Assembly: GCA_946220865.1 (NCBI GenBank)
Contig: CAMJYM010000010.1
Coordinates: 11,748 to 75,747, forward strand
Direction of reading: 5' to 3'
DNA length: 64,000 nt
DNA from: an uncultured Clostridia bacterium
GTDB taxonomy: Bacteria; Bacillota; Clostridia; Saccharofermentanales; DTU023
The translations under genes were made by a program, and so were the position numbers. The notes beneath the pieces were generated by a model. That model did not search any database and had not been told where the DNA came from. It saw only the letters and a program-made list of their open reading frames with translations. Each line of letters starts with the position of its first letter. Position 1 is the stretch's first letter. Of the stretch, positions 1 to 11,600 are shown one piece after another.

Positions 1-1147
1 CGCCGGAGATGCCCAGCAGCAGTTTGCGCGAACGCGTGTGCTGCATCCGCCGGGTAAGCCCCTGAGCGCAAAGGTTAAAGATCTCTTCACAGCGCTCGGC
101 ACGGATATTCTCCGGAGGGAGGAAGGGCTTGGCTGACAGTGGCCTTCTCAGTTTTTTCCGGGCTTTAAGAGCCTGATCCGAAAAAGCCAGAAGATGAGCG
201 TCCAGCAAAGTTGGCTGGCTCGTGTGGGTAAGTCCGCGATCCGCGGCTCGGGCTGTGAGTAGCTGAACATCGATATCCGCAGTTAAGAAAGTAGAGTTTC
301 TCTCTTCAAAGGGAGGTCGTTCTGCCAGAATTTCGCCCTCCTCGGCGATCAGGGCATAAGCACTGTAGATGGCCTCGGTTCCTGATTCGCCGCGACCTGG
401 GCTGATCAGGGCAAAAGCCGAAGATGCCTCGACACTGCGACTGCGAGCCAACTCACGGCTGCGCTGCGGACGGCCAACGGATTCACTTAAAAAAGAGAAA
501 GAGATTTCCAGCCCGGGGCCAGTAGGAGCTCTGCCGCTCTCAGGACTCTCGGAGCTGCAATGTATCTCCAGTGAGGCAAATTCAGGCAGGCTGAAACTGC
601 CCTCGTCGAGCAGGGGAACGCTCCGCTCTTCATTTAAGTTCAGGCAGGGGGGCAGTTCGGCCCAGCGTTCGGCAGGCAGAAAAGCCCTCCAGGCCGGATC
701 TCGGCGCGGAGGGGCCAGGGGAATGATGGCCTGAATTTCAGCTCCGCGAAGCACGGCGACGGCAGCGATGAGGCCACTGCCCGCACGCAGGGGGAGAGAA
801 CTGATCAGGGTGAGGCCGGTGAGCCGATTCGCTTCAGCAAGTTGCAGCAAGGCAGCCTGGGCATCTTTGAGCAAGTCTTCCTGCAGAAAGAGGTCGCCAT
901 TGCGAACACCGCTCAGGGAAAGGGCTGGAAAGACCAGCAGATCGACACCCTCAGCGGCCGCCTTGCGCAGGACTTCAATCTGGCTATCAGCATTTTTCAA
1001 GGCAGCGCCGGGAGTGCTCAGGGGTGCAGCCAGGGCCAGGCGGAGCAGGCCATCGCGTCTCAGGGTGTCCGCCTGCTGTTTCCGTTGCTTCACGGCTGGA
1101 TTTTCTCCAGCTTGATCGTATTTCGTCTGAAAGCCTTTATTTATCAT
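1..1147 (-). CDS. nadE: NAD+ synthetase with N-terminal nitrilase-like domain (3' end outside window)
   Basis: This is the first 382 codons of a glutamine-type NAD synthetase, which amidates deamido-NAD in the last step of NAD synthesis. An N-terminal nitrilase fold spans about residues 35-290. The window ends inside the ATP-binding P-loop of the synthetase domain, at KLLLGISG. The start is ATG at 1147 with GGGAG about 8 bases upstream. The fold aligns well with the family: GDLFLQ, the LISSLPLR strand, GESGTEAIYSAYALI and EILAERPPFEE are all recognisable. However, all three glutaminase catalytic positions look replaced. The expected Glu in FPEL is Ala75 (FPAL), the expected Lys after the IIP strand is Leu144, and the expected Cys in EICED is Ser216 (LEIS). 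The domain may therefore be a structural remnant, with free ammonia as nitrogen donor. It lies 37 bases after the ABC permease gene and probably in the same transcript. The NadE assignment is confident; loss of glutaminase activity is inference. Confidence 0.88.
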   Translation of the reverse strand, partial: MINKGFQTKYDQAGENPAVKQRKQQADTLRRDGLLRLALAAPLSTPGAALKNADSQIEVLRKAAAEGVDLLVFPALSLSGVRNGDLFLQEDLLKDAQAALLQLAEANRLTGLTLISSLPLRAGSGLIAAVAVLRGAEIQAIIPLAPPRRDPAWRAFLPAERWAELPPCLNLNEERSVPLLDEGSFSLPEFASLEIHCSSESPESGRAPTGPGLEISFSFLSESVGRPQRSRELARSRSVEASSAFALISPGRGESGTEAIYSAYALIAEEGEILAERPPFEERNSTFLTADIDVQLLTARAADRGLTHTSQPTLLDAHLLAFSDQALKARKKLRRPLSAKPFLPPENIRAERCEEIFNLCAQGLTRRMQHTRSRKLLLGISG

Positions 1148-1184
1148 CCCACAGCTCCCTTTCCTCTTTCTGATCGTAAAACCT

Positions 1185-2447
1185 TTACTTTTTTACACTC
1201 GCTGCAGTCGTTTCCTTTTGACACAGCAAGTGAAAAATGTCCTTGATTTGAGGCGCTTTGCCGTAAAGCAGCGTCCCGCGACGATAGATCGCCACGGCCA
1301 GGCGGCTGATGGCACCAACGGCCAGGCAGTGAATCAACATGGGCACAAAGAATTCCCAGGCCGGCAGACTCAGCATGGAAAAGCGCACAAAGAGCAGGAG
1401 CGGGCCGATCAGGGGGACAAAAGATAAGATTTTGACCCAGGCCGGATCCGGTGTAAAGGTGGCGAGAATCGTTGCGGCGACCATGGCAATAAAGATCAGG
1501 GAAAGCGGCGAAACCACCTGGTTGACATCTTCGGAACGGCTGACCAGTGAGCCCAGAGCGCTATAAATATAAGCAAAGCTGAGATAGCAGATCACAAAAA
1601 TGATGATGGCCATACCGAAAGTCGTGGGCGGCATCTGGACGGAATCGAGCAGGCCAAGCTGTTCGAAAGCGCCACGGTTTATAAAGTAAAAGACAAAATA
1701 AACCAGGCCGAAAATACAGAGCTGCAGCAAACCTGCGAGGCCAGTACCAAAAACCTTGCCGTTGATCAGGGAGCGCGCATCGGTGGAAGTGATCAGCAGC
1801 TCCATGGCCCGGTTACCCTTTTCGCTGGCCACAGAAACGGCGGTCATCTGGCCATAAGAGAGCAGGCAGACATAGAGCAGCATGACCAGGCCGTAAGTTG
1901 TGGCCTGAGTTTGCTGCATGCTTTTACCGCTGAGGCTGGCTTCTTCAATAATTTCAACGTCCGGTTCGGCTACGACAGACTTTGCAAAGTCTTCGGTGCT
2001 GCCACTGAGCAAAAGACGGGTATACAAAAGTTTCTTGCTATAGACTTTGGAAAGGCTTTCTTCCGGGTATTCGGCGTATTTTCGCCGCTCCGTATACCAG
2101 CGGAAGCTGTGCTCGGAATCAATGACGAAAATCCCCTCGGTGATGGGCTTTGCCAGGATCTCCTCACTTTTGTCCAGAAGATCGGGTTCACCGTCAATAA
2201 GCTTGTATTTGCTCATTTTATCGAGGGCATCATCCGCCGAGGCCGGAAGGTCGCTGAGATTGACGATGTAGATGTTCTTCTTTGGGCCGGCTTTGCCCTG
2301 AAAGAGATCCATCAGGCGGGGGAAACTCAGAGCCAGGGCAATGACGATACAGGTGATGAGGGTACTCACAAGAAAGCTGCGGCTGCGCAGGTAATTTCCC
2401 AGCTCAAAACGCATGACCACAGCGCTGTTATTTTTTCGTGACTTCAT
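1185..2447 (-). CDS. ABC-2 type permease, NatB-like
   Basis: This 420-residue membrane protein is the permease partner of the ATPase encoded just upstream. One transmembrane segment lies near residues 20-40, followed by a large extracytoplasmic domain of about 160 residues and then five or six segments in the C-terminal half. That is the NatB/ABC-2 exporter layout. I chose ATG at 2447 because GGAGGTG precedes it at good spacing and because it overlaps the ATPase gene by only 20 bases; a start further upstream would run deep into that gene. NatAB systems export sodium or drugs, but the substrate cannot be read here. The cytoplasmic C-terminus is basic. Confidence 0.8.
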   Translation of the reverse strand: MKSRKNNSAVVMRFELGNYLRSRSFLVSTLITCIVIALALSFPRLMDLFQGKAGPKKNIYIVNLSDLPASADDALDKMSKYKLIDGEPDLLDKSEEILAKPITEGIFVIDSEHSFRWYTERRKYAEYPEESLSKVYSKKLLYTRLLLSGSTEDFAKSVVAEPDVEIIEEASLSGKSMQQTQATTYGLVMLLYVCLLSYGQMTAVSVASEKGNRAMELLITSTDARSLINGKVFGTGLAGLLQLCIFGLVYFVFYFINRGAFEQLGLLDSVQMPPTTFGMAIIIFVICYLSFAYIYSALGSLVSRSEDVNQVVSPLSLIFIAMVAATILATFTPDPAWVKILSFVPLIGPLLLFVRFSMLSLPAWEFFVPMLIHCLAVGAISRLAVAIYRRGTLLYGKAPQIKDIFHLLCQKETTAASVKK

Positions 2448-3411
2448 TGGCTGCACCTCCCTGTGCTTCTTTCTCATCGCCGCTGTAGTGGACAAAGATC
2501 TCTTCGAGGCTGGGTTCGAGCACGGCAAAATGATCGATTCCCAGAGACTGACTCACGAGTTCCTGAAGCAGCTGACGGTCATCTGAGGCCTGACTGAGTT
2601 GCAGGATAGCCCCCGTCTGGCCCTCTTCAATTGCGGTGACCTCATTGCCAATCTTGCCCCCGGCAGCCAGGCGGCGCAGAACTTCCGTACATTCTTTGGG
2701 TGAGAGAAGCCGGTTTTCCTGGTGCAGGCGAATTTCATAGCGATCGCGCGGCCAACGGGCGCGGATATCGCGGATTTTACCCTGAACGACCACTTCACCG
2801 TCTTTCAGGAGGGCGATATCTTCACAGAAACTCTCCACGTAGGACATCTGATGGGAAGAGAAAAAGACCAGTTTCCCCGCCTGGACCTCCTCAGTAACAA
2901 TGTCTTTCAGCATCTTGGCGTTGACCGGATCGAGGCCGCTGAAGGGCTCATCCAGAACAATCAGGGAAGGACTGGTGATGAGGGCGACAGCCAGTTGGAT
3001 TTTCTGCTGATTGCCTTTGGAAAGGGTGTCCAGTTTGTGATCCTTCAGCTCAATCATACCCAGGCGCTCAAGCCAGGAAAGCGCGGCATTTCTCGCTTCG
3101 TGCGAGCTGAGGCCGCGCAGCTCGCCAAGATAACACATTTGTCTCAGCAGGGAGCTTTTAGGGTAGAGGCCTTTTTCCTCGGGCAGATAGCCGATCGAAA
3201 CAGGGGACTCGCGCAGGGGCTTGCCATCCAGCAGAATTTCACCCTCATCGGCACGGAAAACATCCATGAGAATGCGGATGGTCGTGGTTTTTCCTGCGCC
3301 GTTGCGGCCGAGATAACCAAAAGCGTGGCCAGACTCAGCTTCCAGGGAAATTCCCTTTAAAACGTGGTGCTTGCCAAAGCTTTTGTGAATATTTTTTAGC
3401 TCAAGATGCAT
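2428..3411 (-). CDS. ABC transporter ATP-binding protein, NatA-like
   Basis: This 327-residue cytoplasmic ATPase drives the NatB-like permease encoded downstream. It shows Walker A GRNGAGKTT near residue 37, the signature LSKGNQQKIQ, Walker B LIVLDEPFSGLDP and a switch His in FFSSHQMSYVE. The last 100 residues form the C-terminal extension usual in NatA/YhaQ-type ATPases (DUF4162-like). The signature has KGN in place of the classical SGG, which is common in this exporter subfamily. The start codon lies about 170 bases after the enolase stop, beyond the enolase terminator. Confidence 0.88.
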   Translation of the reverse strand: MHLELKNIHKSFGKHHVLKGISLEAESGHAFGYLGRNGAGKTTTIRILMDVFRADEGEILLDGKPLRESPVSIGYLPEEKGLYPKSSLLRQMCYLGELRGLSSHEARNAALSWLERLGMIELKDHKLDTLSKGNQQKIQLAVALITSPSLIVLDEPFSGLDPVNAKMLKDIVTEEVQAGKLVFFSSHQMSYVESFCEDIALLKDGEVVVQGKIRDIRARWPRDRYEIRLHQENRLLSPKECTEVLRRLAAGGKIGNEVTAIEEGQTGAILQLSQASDDRQLLQELVSQSLGIDHFAVLEPSLEEIFVHYSGDEKEAQGGAANEVTKK

Positions 3412-3529
3412 AGCTTATTTCCTCTTCAAAGCGCCTCTCTGAGAAAGCACAAATTCCTGTCTACAGAATAGAGTTTTGAGGGGCGAACGTCAATTTTATC
3501 AGGCAGGGGACAAACAGCTCTTCGGCACA

Positions 3530-3562
3530 CAAAAAAAGCGGCCTCCCGGAGGGGAAGCCGCT
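3530..3562 (-). terminator. Rho-independent terminator after enolase
   Basis: On the minus strand, arms AGCGGC and GCCGCT enclose a CCCC/GGGA-containing stem and are followed by seven T. It lies 17 bases after the enolase stop codon. Confidence 0.85.
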
Positions 3563-3578
3563 CTGATGCAGCATAAGC

Positions 3579-5256
<1,678 letters not shown>

Positions 5257-8200
5257 ATGCTGCGCATTTTACTGAGCCAAAATCCCCGGCACAATTTAGA
5301 CTTCTGTCTGTCTGAACTTGCAGAGTTCACAAAAGAGGGCTTTTCCCGGCGCGCTTTTTTTCTGGTCCCCGAAGAGATTAAGCTGGATACTGAACGCCGC
5401 TATCTGGAGCATTTCGATCAGCGGGGGCTGATGATGGCCGAAGTCCTTTCCTTTCGCCGCCTGGCCCACCGCCTTTTCAGCGAGGTCGGCGGCCTCGCCA
5501 GCCCCAGCCTGAGCGATAACGGCAAAGCGCTTATGCTGACACGCCTTCTGCAGGAAAAGCGAGAGGATTTTCCCTTTCTGGGACGTTTTGCAGGTAAGGC
5601 GGCCTATGCGGCGGAGCTGAGTCAGATTATCGGCGATTTTATGCGCAGTGATTTGTCTGTGGACCTGCTTCGCCAGGTGGCGGAAAAAGCGGCTGGTGAG
5701 GAAACCCGTGAGAAGCTGCGGGATCTTGCGCTGCTCAGGGAGCGCTACGAAGCGCGCAAAGCCCTTCTGGGCGTTCGGGATGCTGATGAAGACTTTCCGC
5801 GTCTGGTGCGCCTGCTCCGGGAAGAGGCCGGACATCCCCGCCTGGCCTTTTTGCGCGAGGCCGCCATCTGGGTGGCGGGCTTTTCCCTGCTGCGTGCCTT
5901 TACACCGCAGGAGGTACAGGTGCTGCAAGCCCTTGCAGAGCTTTGCCCCTCGCTGACCATCGCACTGACGCCAGACTTATCTGAGGGACGACCTCAGTCA
6001 CCACAAACGGCCACAGGTCAAAAGGAGGAGTCCTGGCTTCTCAGGCTTGAGGAGGAAGGGACAAAAGCCGGAGATGCAGGCCTCAAGCAACTGCTGCGAG
6101 CCTTCCCGCATGCTCAGCGAATTGTTATCGACGAAGCGCCGTCAGCCCTGAGTCTGCCCCCTGTCGAGCTTTGGCGTTCAGCCAACAGCCGCGAGGAATT
6201 TGCAGCCTGTGCAGGCACGATCAAACGTCTTTTAAAAGAAGGAAAACTGCGCCGCCGGGAAATCGGCGTGGCCCTCTGCAAAGAAGAAGATATGGATCTT
6301 CTGTCGGCCTGTTTCCGGGAATTTTCTCTGGATCCTTTTATTGCTGCTGCGCGACCGCTGGATGAAAGCCCGCTCCTGCGCTATCTGCGCGCTTTTTTCC
6401 GCCTGGCTGCAGGTGAGGCCAGGACAGGGGAAGTTCTGGCCTTGCTGCACAGCGGCCTTTGTGAGGGAAGTTCTCTGGAGGCGGATCTTCTGGATAACTT
6501 CATGCTGGCCTCCGGCCTGCGCTTTGCCTCTGAATTGGAGGGGGAACACCTCTATCGCCGGGTTGACGAGGCGGAGGGAGAAGCGGCAAAAACTTTAGTC
6601 AGACGCATTCTAAAACCACAGATAGAGGCTGCCAGGCAACTGAGCCGCCTGGCTTCAGGACCGGAAAAGTCGCTTTATCTGCAAAGCTGGCTGGATGAAG
6701 CCTCCGGGATACGTGAAAAGCTGGAAACGCTGGCTCTGCAGTTAAACCGTGAGGGCGAGAGTGACCGTGCCCTCCTGATTTCACTCTCCTGGGAAGCCTG
6801 TCTTAAGGCGCTCGAAGAAGCGTCTGAAATTCTCGGTGAGCAAGACCTTTCTGTCGCCGATTTTGCTGAGCTGATTCTCTCCGCTTTGCGCGGCCAGCGC
6901 CCCGGAGGTATCCCACTGGGCATAGACCGGATTCGTGTCGGCGGCTTGCGCCAAATGCTGCTCTATCCCTGCCGCTGGCTCTTTATTCTCGGTGCAAAGG
7001 CAGGATCTTTTCCTCCCGGGCTTCCGGCTGAAGGGCTCCTGCAAAACCGGGAGCGTGAGGAAATTGAAGCGCTGAGCGAACAGATCTCGCCTGCAAAGAC
7101 CGTGCATCTGCCGAACTATCGCCGTGATGCGGTTTCCGCAGGCGATGCCCTGCTTCACTTTCTCAGCCATCTGCCGAGTGAAAAGCTGGTTCTTTCTTCC
7201 CCTTCGCTGGACAGGGAGGAGCTTTCAGATTTACAGCTGCGCCTGGGAGAAAAGAAGGCTTTCAGCGAAGCCGGCAGGACGGAAGGGGCCTCGCCACAGG
7301 GACAGTCGGTCCTGCCTCTTGCCTTGCCTGTCGTGGAGAAAATTTTTGCGGAACGCAGTCTTCCAGACTGCCGCTGGCTTTCTCCGGAACGTGCGGCCGT
7401 TTCTCTCGGGGGGCGTCGCAAAGGGATCTGGCAGCTCTGGCAGCAGGCTCTTGAGCCGTTTTTAAAAAAAGCGCCCGCAGAAGCTGTCGATCCGCTTGAT
7501 CTCCTGCGCCCTGACATCCGGCTTTCCCCGGAAAATCAGGCTGAACTTGCGAAGCAGGCCCACAGCCTTTCTGTTTCGCGCCTGGAGAGCTATAACGCCT
7601 GCCCCTATCAGCATTTCGGCAGCTATCTTCTGCGTTTGGAAGAGCCTGAAATCTGGCGGCCTGACGTCCAGCACCGCGGTCGTTTTCTGCATGCCTTCAT
7701 GGAAAAGAGCCTGCGCCGGCTGAGCGAGGTTCCAGCCTCCGCGCTTTCCAGCGAAGCAGAAATTCGTCAATTCCTGGACAAAATACGACGGGAAGAGCTT
7801 CATCCTCAGGTGCTGCGGCAGCTCTATGACGAACTGGCCGGGGAAAAAGGCTTCCGAGCTTATGGCGATCCAGCGGTGCGTGGAGGTGAAGGGCGGCGCC
7901 TGCTTGGCCTGCTGAGCGATAATCTCACGGCGGCCTGGAATGACCTGGAGCAATCGCTCTTCCTGCCGCGGCTGCTGGAGTGGAGCTTTCCTCAGCCCGA
8001 TATGCCGGAAAGCCGTTATTATATCGGAAGCGGCGCGGGGAGGCGCTTGATTCGCGGGATCATCGACCGGGTGGACGAAAAGGCCAATGCCCTGCGCATT
8101 CTGGACTATAAAAGCTCCCAGCAGAGCAGCGGCGCCGTGCAGATTCTCAGGGGGGAAGCCTTACAGCTGCCGCTCTATGCGGCTGTGCTGGCTCGGTTTC

Positions 8201-8679
8201 AGCCCTCTAAGGAAATTCAGAGTTTTGCCATCCATTCGCTGCTGGGCGAGCGCCCGCAGAGTGGAGGGAAGAAGGAGAAAGTAAAACGCTTCAACGCTCA
8301 GGCGGATCCTGATTTTGTGCGTCTCTCGGCGGAATACAGCAAAATGCTTGCCGAAAAGCTTTTGGCTCAGATGCAGAGGGGGGACATCTCTCCACATCCG
8401 CTGAATACCGCGACCGATCCGCTGCCTTCAGCTTGCAGCTTTTGTGCCTACAGCGATCTCTGCCGTCTGGATCGGCGCCTGTCCGAAGCTCGCTGTCGTC
8501 GCATCGAAGCTCCTGAGTCCCTGACGCAGTTTGCGAGCACAGGTAAAGACCGGGCAGCGGCGGAAAAACATTTCTTCGAGGGGCTTCTGACGCTCGGTCG
8601 CAGCGCAGAAGAACTCAGTCGCGAAGAAGCCGAAGAAATTCTCGCGGAACTAATACCTTTAAAGGAGAAGCGCGCATGA
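5257..8679 (+). CDS. addB: ATP-dependent nuclease subunit B
   Basis: This 1140-residue protein is the AddB subunit of the AddAB helicase-nuclease, which resects double-strand breaks for RecA recombination. The N-terminal half is a degenerate helicase fold beginning LRILLSQNPRHNLDF. The C-terminal RecB-type nuclease contains GIIDRVDE and ILDYKSS. The four cysteines of the AddB iron-sulfur pin are present: one in ESYNACPYQHFG near residue 785, and three in the LPSACSFCAYSDLCR cluster near 1055. The stop overlaps the addA start by four bases (ATGA), so translation is coupled. The Shine-Dalgarno site at the start is weak (GGGAG about 14 bases upstream). Confidence 0.95.
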   Translation: MLRILLSQNPRHNLDFCLSELAEFTKEGFSRRAFFLVPEEIKLDTERRYLEHFDQRGLMMAEVLSFRRLAHRLFSEVGGLASPSLSDNGKALMLTRLLQEKREDFPFLGRFAGKAAYAAELSQIIGDFMRSDLSVDLLRQVAEKAAGEETREKLRDLALLRERYEARKALLGVRDADEDFPRLVRLLREEAGHPRLAFLREAAIWVAGFSLLRAFTPQEVQVLQALAELCPSLTIALTPDLSEGRPQSPQTATGQKEESWLLRLEEEGTKAGDAGLKQLLRAFPHAQRIVIDEAPSALSLPPVELWRSANSREEFAACAGTIKRLLKEGKLRRREIGVALCKEEDMDLLSACFREFSLDPFIAAARPLDESPLLRYLRAFFRLAAGEARTGEVLALLHSGLCEGSSLEADLLDNFMLASGLRFASELEGEHLYRRVDEAEGEAAKTLVRRILKPQIEAARQLSRLASGPEKSLYLQSWLDEASGIREKLETLALQLNREGESDRALLISLSWEACLKALEEASEILGEQDLSVADFAELILSALRGQRPGGIPLGIDRIRVGGLRQMLLYPCRWLFILGAKAGSFPPGLPAEGLLQNREREEIEALSEQISPAKTVHLPNYRRDAVSAGDALLHFLSHLPSEKLVLSSPSLDREELSDLQLRLGEKKAFSEAGRTEGASPQGQSVLPLALPVVEKIFAERSLPDCRWLSPERAAVSLGGRRKGIWQLWQQALEPFLKKAPAEAVDPLDLLRPDIRLSPENQAELAKQAHSLSVSRLESYNACPYQHFGSYLLRLEEPEIWRPDVQHRGRFLHAFMEKSLRRLSEVPASALSSEAEIRQFLDKIRREELHPQVLRQLYDELAGEKGFRAYGDPAVRGGEGRRLLGLLSDNLTAAWNDLEQSLFLPRLLEWSFPQPDMPESRYYIGSGAGRRLIRGIIDRVDEKANALRILDYKSSQQSSGAVQILRGEALQLPLYAAVLARFQPSKEIQSFAIHSLLGERPQSGGKKEKVKRFNAQADPDFVRLSAEYSKMLAEKLLAQMQRGDISPHPLNTATDPLPSACSFCAYSDLCRLDRRLSEARCRRIEAPESLTQFASTGKDRAAAEKHFFEGLLTLGRSAEELSREEAEEILAELIPLKEKRA

Positions 8680-11600
8680 TCGCATGGACTGCTGAACAAG
8701 AAAAAGCCATCTCCTTTCAAAGTCAGGGCGAATTGCTCGTTTCTGCAGCAGCCGGTTCCGGCAAAACGGCCGTACTCACCGAGCGCATCCTGCGGACTTG
8801 TCTGGAGGGTAAGGCGGCGCTATCCGAGCTGGCCGTCATGACTTTTACGGATAAGGCCGCGGTTCATATGCGCCGCGCTCTCGAAAAGAAAATTCATGAG
8901 CGTCTGGCCGAGACAGAAGACAGCGCCGAGCGGGAAAAACTCAGGGAGCTTGTCAAAGAACTGCCGCTTGCTCAGATTTCCACGATTCACGCCTTCTGCC
9001 TGCGCCTGATCCGGGAATATCGTCATGAACTCAGCGATGAAAAGGGCGAACTGCTTCTGGATGGCCATTTTTCTGTGATCTCCGATGAAGAACTGGCCCA
9101 GCTCAAAGAAGAGGTCCTGGACGATATTCTCCACGAAGCCTACAGCGCGGTAGCTGCTCTTGAGAAAGAACGACATGATGCTGCCGCAGGGGAAAAGGCT
9201 GTAACTGCCACAGGGAAGCTTGAAATAAGCGAAATAAGCTCAGAAAGAAGTACTGAAGCAGACTCGCCAGGGAGAACTGAAACGGCGTTGCCAGCGACCT
9301 GGGCCGAAGATGGTTTGCTGGCGCAGATGAACCTGATGCAGGAGGCCGGTCGCGAGGCCTGGCTGGATTCCTTTGCCCTGCTGAGCGATTTGCTTTCAAG
9401 CGATAAGAGCGATCAGGGCTTTCGGGAGACGATCCTGAATTTTGTGGAATTTTTAAGTAGCCTGCCGGATTCTGGCGTTTTCTGCCGCGAAGCCATGGCG
9501 TCTTTACGTGCAGAAGCCCAGGATTTTTGCTCCGGAGCCGCTGCCGGGGAGGCGCTGACGAATTTGCGACAAGTCGCGCTGAGAGCCGCCCAGGCACAGG
9601 ATGAGATTGAAGCTCTGCCCTATTTTGCTGAACTCATGTCGCCTCCAGCTAAAAACCCATCCAAGGAAAAGCTCGCTTTTCAGACCTATTATCCCATGCT
9701 CCTCGGTTTTATAAATGACATCCTAAACTCTCCTGTGGCACGGAGCCAGGCCTCTGCTGCAGCTGCGGACAGCAATTCTGTGGATCGGCGGAAAGTCTGG
9801 AATTCGGTCTTGGACAAGGGGAAGGCGCTGCAAAACTGGAAAACGCTCTCCCGAAATGCCAAAAATGAAGAGAAAAACGAGTTTCGCCAAAATTTTTATC
9901 AGGGCTTTGGTCCGCTCCTGAATTTTCTTGGACATCCTTTTAGCGACGGGATCTGTAAGGAATTTGGTCTGGAAAAAAATGACAGCCTTTTCTCTCAAAC
10001 GGTCGAAGAAATTGAGAAAGAAGCCCGGGAAGCACTGCCTCTGGCGGCACGCTTTCTCGAGCTGGCCCTGCTTTTTCAGCAGGAACTTCTGCGGCGCAAG
10101 TTAAAGCGCCGGCAGATTGATTTTTCTGACCAGGAGCACTTCGCCCTGCGCCTGCTGCGCCAGCCCAAAGTTGCCTCTGCCGTCTCCGGGAGAATAAAGG
10201 AGATTCTCATCGACGAGTATCAGGATTCAAGCCTACTGCAAGAAGCCATGATTCAGGCCATAGGAGCCCGGAACATCTACATGGTGGGCGATATTAAACA
10301 GAGCATTTATCGCTTTCGCCATGCCGATCCCAGTCTTTTCGGCGGCAAGCTCGAAGTCTTTCGGCCTGCTGACCAGGCGGGAGACAACAGAAAAAATACA
10401 GCTGAGTCAGAAGCTTCTGAAAGGCCTGCCGCGCTGCCCATGCAGGAGGCCGGAGTCAAGCTCCTGCTCAATAAGAACTTCCGCAGTGCACCCCGTCTCC
10501 TGCTCTGGATCAATCGCTTTTTTGCCTCTTTCCTGACAAAAGAAAGCGGGCAGATCGACTACGATGAGAGTCAGGCTCTGCAGCCGGGACGTGAGCTGCA
10601 AAAGCTGAACGAAGAAGACAGGAAGAAGTTTGAGCCGCGGCTGGAGCTGCGTTTTCTCTTAAAAGACGAAGGTCCTGAGCTTTCCGGAGAAAATCCGGAG
10701 TCTGTTTCGAGACTTATCCCGGAATCGCTGCAAAAGGCCAATCCTCGCGCACTCACATTACTGGACACTCTGCTCGATCTCAGGGAGGCCGGCTGGTCTT
10801 ATGGCGACATCGCTGTACTTTGTCGTACCAATGCGCGCTGTGAAGAAGCAAGACAAGTCCTGGAAAGCTGTGGACTTCCTTACGCCATGGGCATCACAAA
10901 AGTTTTGCTCAGCAGTGTCGAGCTTCGTCTATTACAGCAGCTTGTGGCCCATCTGGCCAATTTTGCCAGGGATTTTCCCCTGGCAGCCGTCTTACGCTCA
11001 TCCCTCCACGGGGAGCCTTTTCAGGAGGACGAGCTCTTTAAGATCGCGGCTTTCCGGCATGTGGAGACAACAGATCTTTTCGAAACCGCAGACGGGAATG
11101 AGAGAGAGCCCTTGTCCTCGGCGCTTCGACCAAAGTTTTTTGAACGCTTTCTTGACTACGCTGAGAGCGGTGAAGACAGAGAACTTCGCGGCCGCTGCCG
11201 GGCGTATTTGGAACAGTATCAGCAGTGGCGTCAGATGGCCTCTGTCCTGCCGCTGGCCGATCTTCTCACCCGCATTGTGGAGCAGAGCCACTGGCTTGAA
11301 AGGCTATCTGCTCTGCCCTACGCCGGCCAACGCCTCAATGACTGGGAGACCTTTATCTCCTGGACCGAGGATGTTGAGCGCTTACATGGCCCCGATCTGG
11401 CTGATTTTGCCCGCAGCCTGAATGAAATCCGAACGCAGAAGCTCGAAGTTGAAGGCCTTTCACGATCCGCAGAAGAGGCGGATGCGGTCAAGATTCTGAC
11501 CGAACATAACGCCAAGGGGCTGGAATTTCCTGTGGTCATTCTTTATGACCTTTCCTCCTCGTCAGGCAGCCCCGGAGCCAGTCAGAATTTGTTCCGCTAT

